Shown: positions 8,437-15,565 of the stretch, piece after piece
Layout: every line of letters starts with the position of its first letter
How positions within the stretch are numbered: position 1 is the stretch's first letter
From: JAKEHA01 sp964560355
GTDB taxonomy: Bacteria; Krumholzibacteriota; Krumholzibacteriia; WVZY01; JAKEHA01
Assembly: GCA_964560355.1 (NCBI GenBank)
Contig: CAZLLI010000050.1
Span: 1-20,075, forward strand
Length of the DNA stretch: 20,075 bases
Direction: 5' to 3'
Translations under genes and position numbers: made by a program
The notes under the pieces: model-generated
Databases searched by the model: none
What the model was told of the DNA's origin: nothing
What the model saw: only the letters and a program-made list of their open reading frames with translations

Positions 8437-9308
8437 CGGCCCGCCCCCGCCGGTCCGTCGGTGCGCGCGGGCTCGACCACCACGCGGTAGCGCGTGAGCA
8501 ATCCCTGGTAGAAGCGCTCGTTCGCTTCGAGGCGGCGCGCGTTTTCCCATTCGCGCTCCACGTCGGCACGCGCCTCGTCGAACGAGGGCGGGCTGCCGTC
8601 GCTGCGCTCGCGCAGCAGCACGACGTGCTCGCCGTAGCCGGACGCGATGGGACCGGTCCACTCGCCGATCGGCAGCGTCGCCAGGCGTGCGACAAATTCG
8701 TCGCCGAACATTCCGCGCAGCATGTCGGCCGGAATCTTCTCGTATTGGTGCGGGAGCAGGAAGGGATCGCCGAGGTCGGTGAATTCGGGATGGTCGGGGC
8801 GCGACAGCTGCACGCGCAACGCCTCCGCGTCCGAGGCCAGGTTGGCGCCGTGCCGCTCCGGGCTCAAGAACACGTGGTCGAAGGTGTAGACGCGCTCGGT
8901 GGCGAAGTCGGCGGGGTGCGCGTCGAAGTACGCGCGCAGCTCGGCGTCGCTGGGTGTCACCTGCGCGGCGACGTCCTCGGAGATGAAGTCGAGCTTCTGA
9001 CGCAGGCGGCGTCGGATCACGGTGTCGTCGCGATCCAAACCGAGCGCCATCGCTTCGCGGTACGCGACTTCGTCGCGCACGTACTCGCGAATGAGTCCTT
9101 CCCGCTCCTCATCGGTGGGCGGGCGCTGCCACGTGCGCTCGAAGGTGACGACGAGGTTCTCGACCGTGCCCGGCGTGACCACGATGTCCTGCGGGGCGAC
9201 CGCGGCGCCGCGCGACACGACGTGGTAGGTGACGAAGATCGCCGCGCCCAGCACGACGAAATGCAACAAGGGCTCGCGCAGGAGCCGGCTCAGTGACATG
9301 CGCGCCAT
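8433..9308 (-). CDS. Membrane-anchored parvulin-type peptidyl-prolyl cis-trans isomerase
   Basis: This is a SurA/PpiD-like folding factor expected to act outside the cytoplasmic membrane. The 291-residue product begins with LREPLLHFVVLGAAIFV, a transmembrane anchor at about residues 13-30. This is typical of the isomerase subgroup that accompanies HupE-like genes. A SurA-type helical domain follows (about 45-125, with TDEEREGLIREYVRDEVAYREA). The PPIC domain is at about 138-235, and a final helical segment runs to about 275. The parvulin domain is divergent, with few of the catalytic residues obvious by eye, so it may be mainly a chaperone. The start at 9308 gives MARMSLSR. A second ATG at 9299 (Met4) is equally possible. 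It lies 19 bases after DUF3604 and overlaps the HupE-like gene by 4. Confidence 0.88.
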   Translation of the reverse strand: MARMSLSRLLREPLLHFVVLGAAIFVTYHVVSRGAAVAPQDIVVTPGTVENLVVTFERTWQRPPTDEEREGLIREYVRDEVAYREAMALGLDRDDTVIRRRLRQKLDFISEDVAAQVTPSDAELRAYFDAHPADFATERVYTFDHVFLSPERHGANLASDAEALRVQLSRPDHPEFTDLGDPFLLPHQYEKIPADMLRGMFGDEFVARLATLPIGEWTGPIASGYGEHVVLLRERSDGSPPSFDEARADVEREWENARRLEANERFYQGLLTRYRVVVEPARTDGPAGAGR

Positions 9309-9327
9309 GGTGCGGCCGCCGCTTCGA

Positions 9328-11250
9328 CTACGGCGTGTACCAGATCGGCGACGTGTACGCGCGCTCCTGAATCGTCATGCGCACGTCGGGAGTCGCCTTC
9401 AATCCGTAGAACTTCGCGTCGTACGCGGTCCAGCGCGGCGTCGGGATCTCGATCACGCGCACATAATAGAACGCGCGCAGCGTCGGGTCGAAGTCGGGGT
9501 CCGTCCACGTCGTGATCAATTCGGGATCGCCGATGGTGTTGGTCCAAGTCGCGTTCGCGACGTCGACGGTGGAACCGACCACTTTCTTGCAACGACCGTC
9601 GGCGTCGATCTTGCGCCCGTCGGAAACCGCGACGTCATAGACGCGTTCCTGCACCTTGCCGGCCTTGTCCACCCAGCCCTTGATGACCTGGATGCGATCG
9701 AGATTCGCACCCGTCGGGTCCTTCATCGCGGCGGCCAGGAACGTCGGCGCCTTGCTGGTGGCGGGTTTCTTGAGGTCTCCGCCCATCGGCACGCCCTTCT
9801 GGTAGCCGACCCAGGCCGGATTGCGCCCCACCGCGTCGGCGGCGACGAAGTCCCAGCCCCCGAAGAAGCGCACGATCATGCGCGACCCCGTCGTCGAGTA
9901 GGTCTCCTTGCGTTCCATCGCGTCCCACAACGCCTCGCGCGTGTTGTCGGTGGCCCACACCGCCGCGTATCCGGCCGCGCACACTTCCCAGTCCATGACC
10001 TTGACGCCGGTCTGCTTGTTGTCGATGAACGCGGCCGAGAGTCGCTCCGGGCTCGGCTCTTGCGGCGTGGTCTTGCCGAAGAAGTTGTCTTCCTCCATCG
10101 CGGTCATGCCGGTGTGGGCGTCGCTTCCGCTCACCAGTCCGAACTTGTACGGATTCGCGCCCAGCTTCGCTTCGAGCAGCAATCCGTTCTTGTACGCCGA
10201 GCGCACGTACTCGAATTCGAGCATGTCCTTGGTCTTGGCCACGCTGCCGTCCAAGTTGCCCTTGTCCCACTTCTCGAAGGTGGCGAATTCGTCGTTGGGG
10301 GAGAGGTAGGGATGCGATTCGCCGTCGCCCTTGGTCTGCGTCGCCTCGTACAGGCGCTCCCACTTGGCGCGGTTCTCGGCGTATTCGCGGTCGACGGCCT
10401 TGCCGAAGGCCTCGACGACGGGGAACATCAGACCGTTGCTCAAATTGCCGTTGTGCGCGATGGCCAGCACGTTGCCGCCCGTCTTCTTCTCGTACGCGTC
10501 CATCCACTTCCACAGTTCGACCGGGTTGTCGCTGCCGTACGGCGGGTACACCGTGAACGGCTCGACTTGGCGCGCCTTGTCGCCGTTGTCGCGGAAGACC
10601 ACGTTGCGGTGCAGGTTATTGCCGCCGGTGTTCGACGTCCATTCGTAGCCGATGAATGCGGTGAAGACGCCGGGGTCGTTGTACTTCTCGGCCGCGTCGA
10701 TGGTGGTTTGCCACGCGGCGCCGTACGGCTTGGTTCCCGGGAAGTACATGAGGTCCTTGGGGAAGGTGCCGTGCGAAAACGCGACGATGATTTCGATGGC
10801 GGCATCGTTGCCCTTGCCGGCCTTGATCATGTCGTACCACTTCTTGCCGGTCGGGTCGGCGAGTATCTGCGGGTTGCCGGCGAAGAGGTCGGGGAAGAAG
10901 CCCATGTTATCGGAGTGATCGGTGACGACCAAGAAGTCGAGCGGGCGCGACAACTTCGCCATCTGGCCGCTCGAAGCCTTGATTTCCTCGCCGCGCGCGA
11001 AGCGGTACGCGTCGACCGGTGTGAGCCGACACCCGAACGCCCCCGCATCCATCGAGAATCCCGTGTGCAAGTGCGTGTCGCCGAAGTACGGGCGCGAGGG
11101 AAAGTTGCGCCCCGCGTACGGAGAGTAACCGGGCCGGATGTTGGTCGGCGCCTGGCGAGGGACACCGGCGTCCTGCGCAAACGCGGACGCCGCCGCGAGC
11201 GTACCGACGACAGCCAAGAGCGTGGCTGGACGAAGTCGAGCGAGTCTCAT
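9328..11250 (-). CDS. DUF3604-family exported protein with PHP-like metal site
   Basis: The family has no established activity that I know of. The 640-residue product has a signal peptide ending ASAFA before Gln26, so it is probably periplasmic. The mature part opens with a PHP-phosphoesterase-like signature, YFGDTHLHTGFS (H60, H62), followed by VVTDHSDNMG (D111, H112, D114). Later come IAHNGNLSNG and GLVSGSDAHTGM, which give further His/Asp ligands. Together these suggest a metal-dependent hydrolase. Its size is normal for the family. A good ribosome site (TGAGGAGAG) precedes the ATG. It is the first gene of a set continuing into the isomerase, the HupE-like protein and the small beta-rich protein. 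A 142-base gap separates it from the upstream sulfur-carrier operon on the same strand, so it may have its own promoter. Confidence 0.92.
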   Translation of the reverse strand: MRLARLRPATLLAVVGTLAAASAFAQDAGVPRQAPTNIRPGYSPYAGRNFPSRPYFGDTHLHTGFSMDAGAFGCRLTPVDAYRFARGEEIKASSGQMAKLSRPLDFLVVTDHSDNMGFFPDLFAGNPQILADPTGKKWYDMIKAGKGNDAAIEIIVAFSHGTFPKDLMYFPGTKPYGAAWQTTIDAAEKYNDPGVFTAFIGYEWTSNTGGNNLHRNVVFRDNGDKARQVEPFTVYPPYGSDNPVELWKWMDAYEKKTGGNVLAIAHNGNLSNGLMFPVVEAFGKAVDREYAENRAKWERLYEATQTKGDGESHPYLSPNDEFATFEKWDKGNLDGSVAKTKDMLEFEYVRSAYKNGLLLEAKLGANPYKFGLVSGSDAHTGMTAMEEDNFFGKTTPQEPSPERLSAAFIDNKQTGVKVMDWEVCAAGYAAVWATDNTREALWDAMERKETYSTTGSRMIVRFFGGWDFVAADAVGRNPAWVGYQKGVPMGGDLKKPATSKAPTFLAAAMKDPTGANLDRIQVIKGWVDKAGKVQERVYDVAVSDGRKIDADGRCKKVVGSTVDVANATWTNTIGDPELITTWTDPDFDPTLRAFYYVRVIEIPTPRWTAYDAKFYGLKATPDVRMTIQERAYTSPIWYTP

Positions 11251-11392
11251 CGCAACTCTCCTCAGGTTCGGGGATGGTAGGAACGCGACGACTCTATCCG
11301 AATGCGGGGGAAAGCGCCATGGCCAAGATGGTGGCGCGCGTTCCGGCGCGCACCGACGCCAAGGAATTACGGGATCGGCTCGCGCGGCGCCG

Positions 11393-12832
11393 CTAATACT
11401 TCGGAAGACTCGCGTCGATCTCGTCGGACCAGGCGTGGATGCCGCCCTTCAAGTTCCACACGTGCTCGAAGCCCGCGTCTTGCAGGAACTCGACCGCCTG
11501 CGCGGAGCGAACTCCGGTGCGGCAGTGCACGACGATGTCGCGCGCCGAATCGAGCTCGTGCACGCGCGCCGCCAACTCGCCCAGCGGAATCAACAATCCG
11601 CCGATGTTGCAGATCTTGTACTCGTGCGGCTCGCGCACGTCGAGCACGACCACGTCGTCGCCCGCGTCCATGCGCCGCTTGAGATCCTTCACCGTGATGG
11701 TTGGAACCGACACGTCGGGTTGCACCTCTTCTCCGCGAATGCCGCAGAACTCTTCGTAGTCGATGAGCGCGTCCAGCGTGGGATTCGCGCCGCACGCCGG
11801 GCAGTCCGGGTTCTTCCGCAGCTTGAGCTCGCGGAATTTCATCTTGAGCGCGTCGAACAGGAGCAGCCGCCCGCTCAACGACTCGCCCGCGCCCAGAATC
11901 CACTTGATGGCTTCGTTGGCTTGAATCGCGCCCACGATGCCCGGCAGCACGCCCAGCACGCCGCCTTCGGCGCAGCTCGGCACCAGCCCCGGCGGCGGCG
12001 GCGACGGATACAAGCAGCGGTAGCACGGGCCGTGCTTCGTCGCGAACACGGTAATTTGTCCCTCGAAGCGAAAGATGCTGCCGTACACGTACGGAATGCC
12101 GAGCAGCACGCACGCATCATTGACAAGGTAGCGCGTCGGGAAGTTGTCCGTGCCGTCGACCACGATATCATAGCCGCGCAGGATGTCCAACGCGTTGTCG
12201 CTGGTGAGCCGCGTCTCGTGGAGGACAAACGCGACTTCGGGGTTTAAATCGCTCAAGCGATCGCGCGCGGCGGCGAGCTTCGCGCGCCCGACGTCCTTGG
12301 TGCCGAACGTCACCTGGCGCTGCAAATTGGTGGTGTCGACAACGTCGTAGTCGACGAGCCCGATCGTGCCGACGCCGGCCGCGGTGAGGTACAACCCCGC
12401 GGGCGCGCCCAAGCCGCCGGTACCGATCAAGAGCACCTTCGCGCGCTTGAGCTTCAACTGACCGTCGATCGCGACCTCGGGCATGATGAGGTGGCGGCTG
12501 TAGCGCTTCACTTCTTCGGGGGACAGTCCGTCCACCGCGTACACGTTGGGCTTGGGCGCACCGCCCGCGATCGACGGCACGATGCTCACCACGTCGCCCG
12601 GCTTGAGCTCGGTGTCGTCCTCGGCGAGGTAGCGCACGTCCTCGTCATTCACGTACACGTTCACGAAGCTGCGCAAGCGCCCGCTTTCGTCGTACAGGTG
12701 CTTCTTCAGGTCGCGGTACTCGGCGACCAGGTGCGCGAGCGCTTCGCCCACGGTGGCGGCTTCGACGCTGACGGAATCGCGCGCACCGACGAAGCGTCGC
12801 AGCGCGGACGGAATCATGATCTGGGTGGCCAT
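11393..12832 (-). CDS. moeZ: Fusion of CysO-like sulfur carrier, MoeB/ThiF-type E1 and rhodanese
   Basis: This enzyme should load sulfur as a thiocarboxylate on a ubiquitin-fold carrier. Residues 1-91 are the carrier, close to mycobacterial CysO (shared FVNVYVNDEDVR at 56-67) and ending in Gly90-Gly91. Residues about 103-365 are the adenylating E1. It has the nucleotide loop GTGGLG (137-142), DNF (229-231), K185, zinc pairs C270/C273 and C344/C347, and C287 in the active-site loop PSCAEGG. Residues about 375-479 are a rhodanese with the persulfide cysteine C437 in CRTGVRS. E1 plus rhodanese is the MoeZ architecture. The carrier is an extra N-terminal fusion, so its Gly-Gly is internal, followed by Ala-Pro-Lys-Pro. 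The start 4 bases after the mec stop has an AGGTGA ribosome site. It is the last gene of the cysM-mec operon. Confidence 0.95.
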   Translation of the reverse strand: MATQIMIPSALRRFVGARDSVSVEAATVGEALAHLVAEYRDLKKHLYDESGRLRSFVNVYVNDEDVRYLAEDDTELKPGDVVSIVPSIAGGAPKPNVYAVDGLSPEEVKRYSRHLIMPEVAIDGQLKLKRAKVLLIGTGGLGAPAGLYLTAAGVGTIGLVDYDVVDTTNLQRQVTFGTKDVGRAKLAAARDRLSDLNPEVAFVLHETRLTSDNALDILRGYDIVVDGTDNFPTRYLVNDACVLLGIPYVYGSIFRFEGQITVFATKHGPCYRCLYPSPPPPGLVPSCAEGGVLGVLPGIVGAIQANEAIKWILGAGESLSGRLLLFDALKMKFRELKLRKNPDCPACGANPTLDALIDYEEFCGIRGEEVQPDVSVPTITVKDLKRRMDAGDDVVVLDVREPHEYKICNIGGLLIPLGELAARVHELDSARDIVVHCRTGVRSAQAVEFLQDAGFEHVWNLKGGIHAWSDEIDASLPKY

Positions 12833-12836
12833 GGTC

Positions 12837-13289
12837 TCACCTGCTTGCGGATTCGATCTCCGCGATGGTTTCGGAGGAAAACGCGGCGCGGTCGTCGTCG
12901 AGCGTCCAGCTGGTGACGTCGCCGGCGCGGCCGCCGCTCACGGACACGATCAGGTACGAGAACGAAGGCAGCGCGTGCTCGCGGTCGTACTCCGACGGGC
13001 GCGCGGGGTGGTCGGGGTGCGAATGGTAGAAGCCGATCACGTCGAGCGACTTTGCGCGCGCGACGCGCTCGATGGCGCGGTAGTCGTCGCCGGTAATGAG
13101 GAAACGGCGCGGCGCGTCGGCGGTGTCGCGGCGGTTGCTGACCGGCTCGAGCGCCAGCACCCACTTGGTGCCGCCGGGCGTGGGAGCGGCGCCCGCGCGA
13201 CCGAGCAGCGCGCCGCAGCACTCGTTGGGGTAGTCGCGCTCGCCGTGGACGCGGATCGCGCGCAAGAGTTCGGGCGGAATGCGGATCAT
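12837..13289 (-). CDS. mec: JAMM/Mov34 (M67) metallopeptidase, Mec-like
   Basis: In Mycobacterium tuberculosis, Mec removes cysteine from the CysO-cysteine adduct, releasing free cysteine in the cytoplasm. The 150-residue product has the complete JAMM zinc site: E23 in NECCGALLG and HSHPDHPARPSEYD with H89, H91, S99 and D102. The length is typical for the single-domain bacterial enzyme. The ATG at 13289 was preferred because it gives an ATGA overlap with cysM and has an AGAGGTGAG ribosome site. A TTG at 13307 would add six residues. The gene lies between cysM and the carrier-E1 fusion. A second possible job is to cut the fusion after Gly-Gly, as QbsD does for the carrier QbsE. That is inference. 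Confidence 0.93.
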   Translation of the reverse strand: MIRIPPELLRAIRVHGERDYPNECCGALLGRAGAAPTPGGTKWVLALEPVSNRRDTADAPRRFLITGDDYRAIERVARAKSLDVIGFYHSHPDHPARPSEYDREHALPSFSYLIVSVSGGRAGDVTSWTLDDDRAAFSSETIAEIESASR

Positions 13290-14248
13290 TCGCTCACCTC
13301 TTCCCAAAAACGTTCGTGCAGGTACTTCTCGCCGTTATCGGGAAAGATGGTGACGACCATGGCCGCGCGATCGACGGGGAGCGCGCGCGCGATTTCCAAG
13401 CACGCCACCACCGCGGCGCCCGAGGAAATACCGACCAGCATGCCTTCTTCGCGAATCAGGCGCTTGACCGCGCGGTACGCGGTCTCGGTGTGGACCTCGA
13501 GGTTGCGGTCGGCGAGCGACGCGTCGTAGATCTTCGGCACGCGCGCGCTCGCCATGTGCTTCATGCCTTCGAGCCCGTGGAAGGGGGCGTCGGGCTGCAC
13601 CGACACGCACTCGATGCGCGGGTTGAGCTCGCGCAGCCTGCGCGCGGTTCCCATGAACGAACCGCTCGTGCCCAGCGCGGCGACGAAATGCGTCACGCAC
13701 CCCGCGGTCTGGTTCCAGATCTCCCACGCCGTGCCTTCGTAGTGCGCGCGCCAGTTATCGTCGTTGTCGTACTGATTGAGATAGCAGTAGCGGTCGGGCT
13801 CGCGCGCGGCGAGCGCTTCGGCGGCCTCGATGGCGCCGTCGACGCCGAGCGCGGGGTCGGTCAACGAAAGCTCGGCGCCGTATGCGCGCAGGATGCGCAC
13901 GCGCTCGGCGCTCACGTTGCCCGGGAGCATGAGGTGGACGCGGTAGCCGCGCGCGGCCGCGATCATCGCGTAGCCGATGCCGGTGTTACCGGAGCTCGCG
14001 TCGAGTATCGTCTGCCCGGGTCGAAGCCGCCCCGACTGCTCGGCGGCCAGAATCATGCGCAGGGCGGGCCGGTCCTTGACCGATCCTCCCGGATTCAGCC
14101 ACTCGGCCTTGGCGTAGATGGAGACGTTGGGAAACTCGCGGTCGATGCGCTCTAGACGGAAAAGCGGAGTGCGGCCGATCTTGGAGAGGATCGACTCGCT
14201 TTCGGACCCTTGATTGGGCCGAATGAGGCGAAGTGGGATCGACGACAT
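13286..14248 (-). CDS. cysM: PLP-dependent cysteine synthase, CysM-like
   Basis: This fold type II PLP enzyme replaces a leaving group on a serine derivative with sulfur, here probably the thiocarboxylate of the carrier encoded downstream. The 320-residue product has the PLP lysine K58 in LNPGGSVKDR, the substrate loop SSGNTG (85-90), the phosphate loop GTSGSFMG (193-200) and the GISSGAA loop near 273-279. The second loop after the phosphate site reads QPDAPFHGLEGMKHM. I could not place the O-phosphoserine-binding arginine described in the mycobacterial enzyme, so O-acetylserine or another serine ester cannot be ruled out. The ATG at 14248 was chosen because it lies downstream of a plausible promoter. 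An upstream GTG at 14320 would start inside that promoter. Its stop overlaps mec by 4 bases. Confidence 0.93.
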   Translation of the reverse strand: MSSIPLRLIRPNQGSESESILSKIGRTPLFRLERIDREFPNVSIYAKAEWLNPGGSVKDRPALRMILAAEQSGRLRPGQTILDASSGNTGIGYAMIAAARGYRVHLMLPGNVSAERVRILRAYGAELSLTDPALGVDGAIEAAEALAAREPDRYCYLNQYDNDDNWRAHYEGTAWEIWNQTAGCVTHFVAALGTSGSFMGTARRLRELNPRIECVSVQPDAPFHGLEGMKHMASARVPKIYDASLADRNLEVHTETAYRAVKRLIREEGMLVGISSGAAVVACLEIARALPVDRAAMVVTIFPDNGEKYLHERFWEEVSE

Positions 14249-14310
14249 GGCAGGGTCGGCATAGTCTCTCGAGTCGGGTGGTTCGGGTCCTTCGTCCTTT
14301 GCGCAGCGAT

Positions 14311-14339
14311 AAGATATCACGGGTCAAGGGATTCCGCAA
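14311..14339 (-). promoter_or_regulatory. Candidate promoter for the cysM-mec-moeZ operon
   Basis: Reading the minus strand, TTGCGG (14339-14334) is followed after 17 bases by TATCTT (14316-14311). The predicted RNA would start near 14304, about 55 bases before the cysM ATG. Each box matches the sigma-70 consensus only partly (3/6 and 4/6), so spacing and position are the main support. Confidence 0.35.
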
Positions 14340-14381
14340 CCGGGCGCCTTCGCGGCGGCGCGATTCCTGCTCAAAACGGCG

Positions 14382-14410
14382 TGGAACCACATGGCGTCGG
14401 CGCGTATAAT
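14382..14410 (+). promoter_or_regulatory. Sigma-70-type promoter for the DUF1573-DUF1573-TlpA operon
   Basis: A perfect TATAAT (14405-14410) stands out in very GC-rich DNA, inside the near-palindrome CGTATAATACG. A weak -35 (TGGAAC, 14382-14387) is 17 bases upstream. Predicted transcription would start near 14417 and leave a leader of about 70 bases before the ATG at 14489. Confidence 0.5.
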
Positions 14411-14428
14411 ACGGTGTCTCTAACCCCA

Positions 14429-14445
14429 CGGGTGGCGTTCACCCG
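14429..14445 (+). other. Hairpin in the leader of the DUF1573 operon
   Basis: CGGGTG and CACCCG form a perfect 6-base stem around a 5-base loop (GCGTT), near the predicted 5' end of the transcript. No T-run follows, so it is not an intrinsic terminator. It could stabilise the mRNA or be chance. Confidence 0.3.
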
Positions 14446-14488
14446 GACCCGTTTACCGATTGCAAGCAAACAGTTTCGAGGAGTGACC

Positions 14489-15556
14489 ATGCACAGGCGG
14501 ATGGTTGCAGTGTTCAGCGCGTTGAGTATCGCCCTCGCGGTCGCGGGGGTCGTGTTCGCTCAGGGAACGTCGACGCCGGCCGAGCCGGCCAAGAAGGAGG
14601 CCGCGAGCGGCCCACGTCCCGTCATCGAGATTCCCAAGATGCGACAAGACTTCGGCAACGTGTACGAGCAGCCGAAGTACGACTACACCTTCACGGTCAA
14701 GAATCGCGGCAAGGCCGACTTGGTCATCAGCGACGTCAAGCCGGGCTGCGGCTGCACCGTCGCGAGCTTCGACAAGACCATCCCGCCGGGCGGCGAAGGC
14801 AAGATTTCGCTCTCGCTCGACGGCACGCGCGTGCACGGCGAGTTCACCAAGACCGCGACCGTGCACAGCAACGACCCCGACCATCCCGAACTCGTGCTCA
14901 CCATCGCCGGCAACAAGGTTTCGTTCCTGAACATCGTGCCCGACGGTGTCGTGTACTTGCAGGGTCGCTACGAAGAAGAAATCTCCAAGGACATCACCAT
15001 CACGTCGAACGAGAAGCAGCCCGACTTCAAGGTCACCGGCGCGACTTCCGACATCGACGACAAGATCACCTACGACGTCAAGCCGGGGGCGACCAAGGGC
15101 GAGTTCGTCCTCCACGTCGAGAAGAAACCCGACCTGCCCATCAGCTCGTCGTACGGCACCATCACCGTCAAGACCAACAGCGAGAAGGCGCCCGAGACCA
15201 AGATCCAAGTCCAGGTCATGACCAAGGGCAACATCACGGTGAGCCCGTCGTCGGTCAACTTCGGCAACGTGACCTTCGGCGCCAAGGACAAGAACGCGAC
15301 GCCGGTCACGCGCACCATCATGATCATCAAGAACTCGGGCGACGGTCTCGACGTGAAGGACGTCCAGGTCGACAATCCCAACTTCAAGGCCGTCGTGGCA
15401 CCGGTGACACCGGGCAAGCAGTTCAAGGTCGAAGTCACCTTCTCGCCGCCGCTCAAGCGCAGCCCGTCGCAGCGCGAGACCGGCGAGCTCATCATCAACA
15501 CCAACGACCCCCGCGAGCCGAGCGTGCGCGTGCACCTGGTAGCGCGGGCCATGTAA
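14489..15556 (+). CDS. Exported DUF1573 protein, first tandem copy
   Basis: DUF1573 proteins have Ig-like beta domains of the ASH type and no firmly assigned role. The 355-residue product has a signal peptide ending VVFA before Gln25. The best conserved part is residues about 46-140: IEIPKMRQDFGNVYEQ, then KPGCGCTV (C87, C89), then HSNDPDHPELVLTIAG. Two more beta domains follow, and the last again contains an NFG-x-V-x-FG strand (about 245-256). C87 and C89 are the only cysteines in the whole protein, so this CxC pair is a candidate redox or metal site. A GAGGAG ribosome site precedes the ATG. The open frame extends upstream to 14210 but lacks a ribosome site and crosses the promoter. It is the first gene of a three-gene operon. 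Confidence 0.92.
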   Translation: MHRRMVAVFSALSIALAVAGVVFAQGTSTPAEPAKKEAASGPRPVIEIPKMRQDFGNVYEQPKYDYTFTVKNRGKADLVISDVKPGCGCTVASFDKTIPPGGEGKISLSLDGTRVHGEFTKTATVHSNDPDHPELVLTIAGNKVSFLNIVPDGVVYLQGRYEEEISKDITITSNEKQPDFKVTGATSDIDDKITYDVKPGATKGEFVLHVEKKPDLPISSSYGTITVKTNSEKAPETKIQVQVMTKGNITVSPSSVNFGNVTFGAKDKNATPVTRTIMIIKNSGDGLDVKDVQVDNPNFKAVVAPVTPGKQFKVEVTFSPPLKRSPSQRETGELIINTNDPREPSVRVHLVARAM

Positions 15557-15565
15557 GGACGGAGC

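Noticed and set aside
6653..8695. A 680-codon open frame on the minus strand across the beta-rich protein and HupE-like genes
   Set aside because: It is Arg/His/Ala-rich and without domains, and overlaps two well-supported genes in a different frame.
9229..11280. A 683-codon open frame on the plus strand opposite DUF3604
   Set aside because: It is Arg/Val/His-rich shadow sequence without motifs. The minus-strand DUF3604 protein is clearly the real gene, with signal peptide and metal motifs.
11330..11354. Imperfect hairpin (GGTGGCGCGC / GCGCGCACC) between the fusion gene and DUF3604
   Set aside because: It has a bulge and no T-run on the minus strand. GC-rich DNA gives many such stems, so I do not call it a terminator.
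11319..11396. A 25-codon ATG frame on the plus strand in the gap before DUF3604
   Set aside because: It is short, has no ribosome site, and its Arg/Ala-rich product is typical of chance frames. Nothing supports translation.
14249..14320. GTG start at 14320 for cysM
   Set aside because: It has no ribosome site, lies inside the candidate promoter, and the extra residues match nothing in the family.
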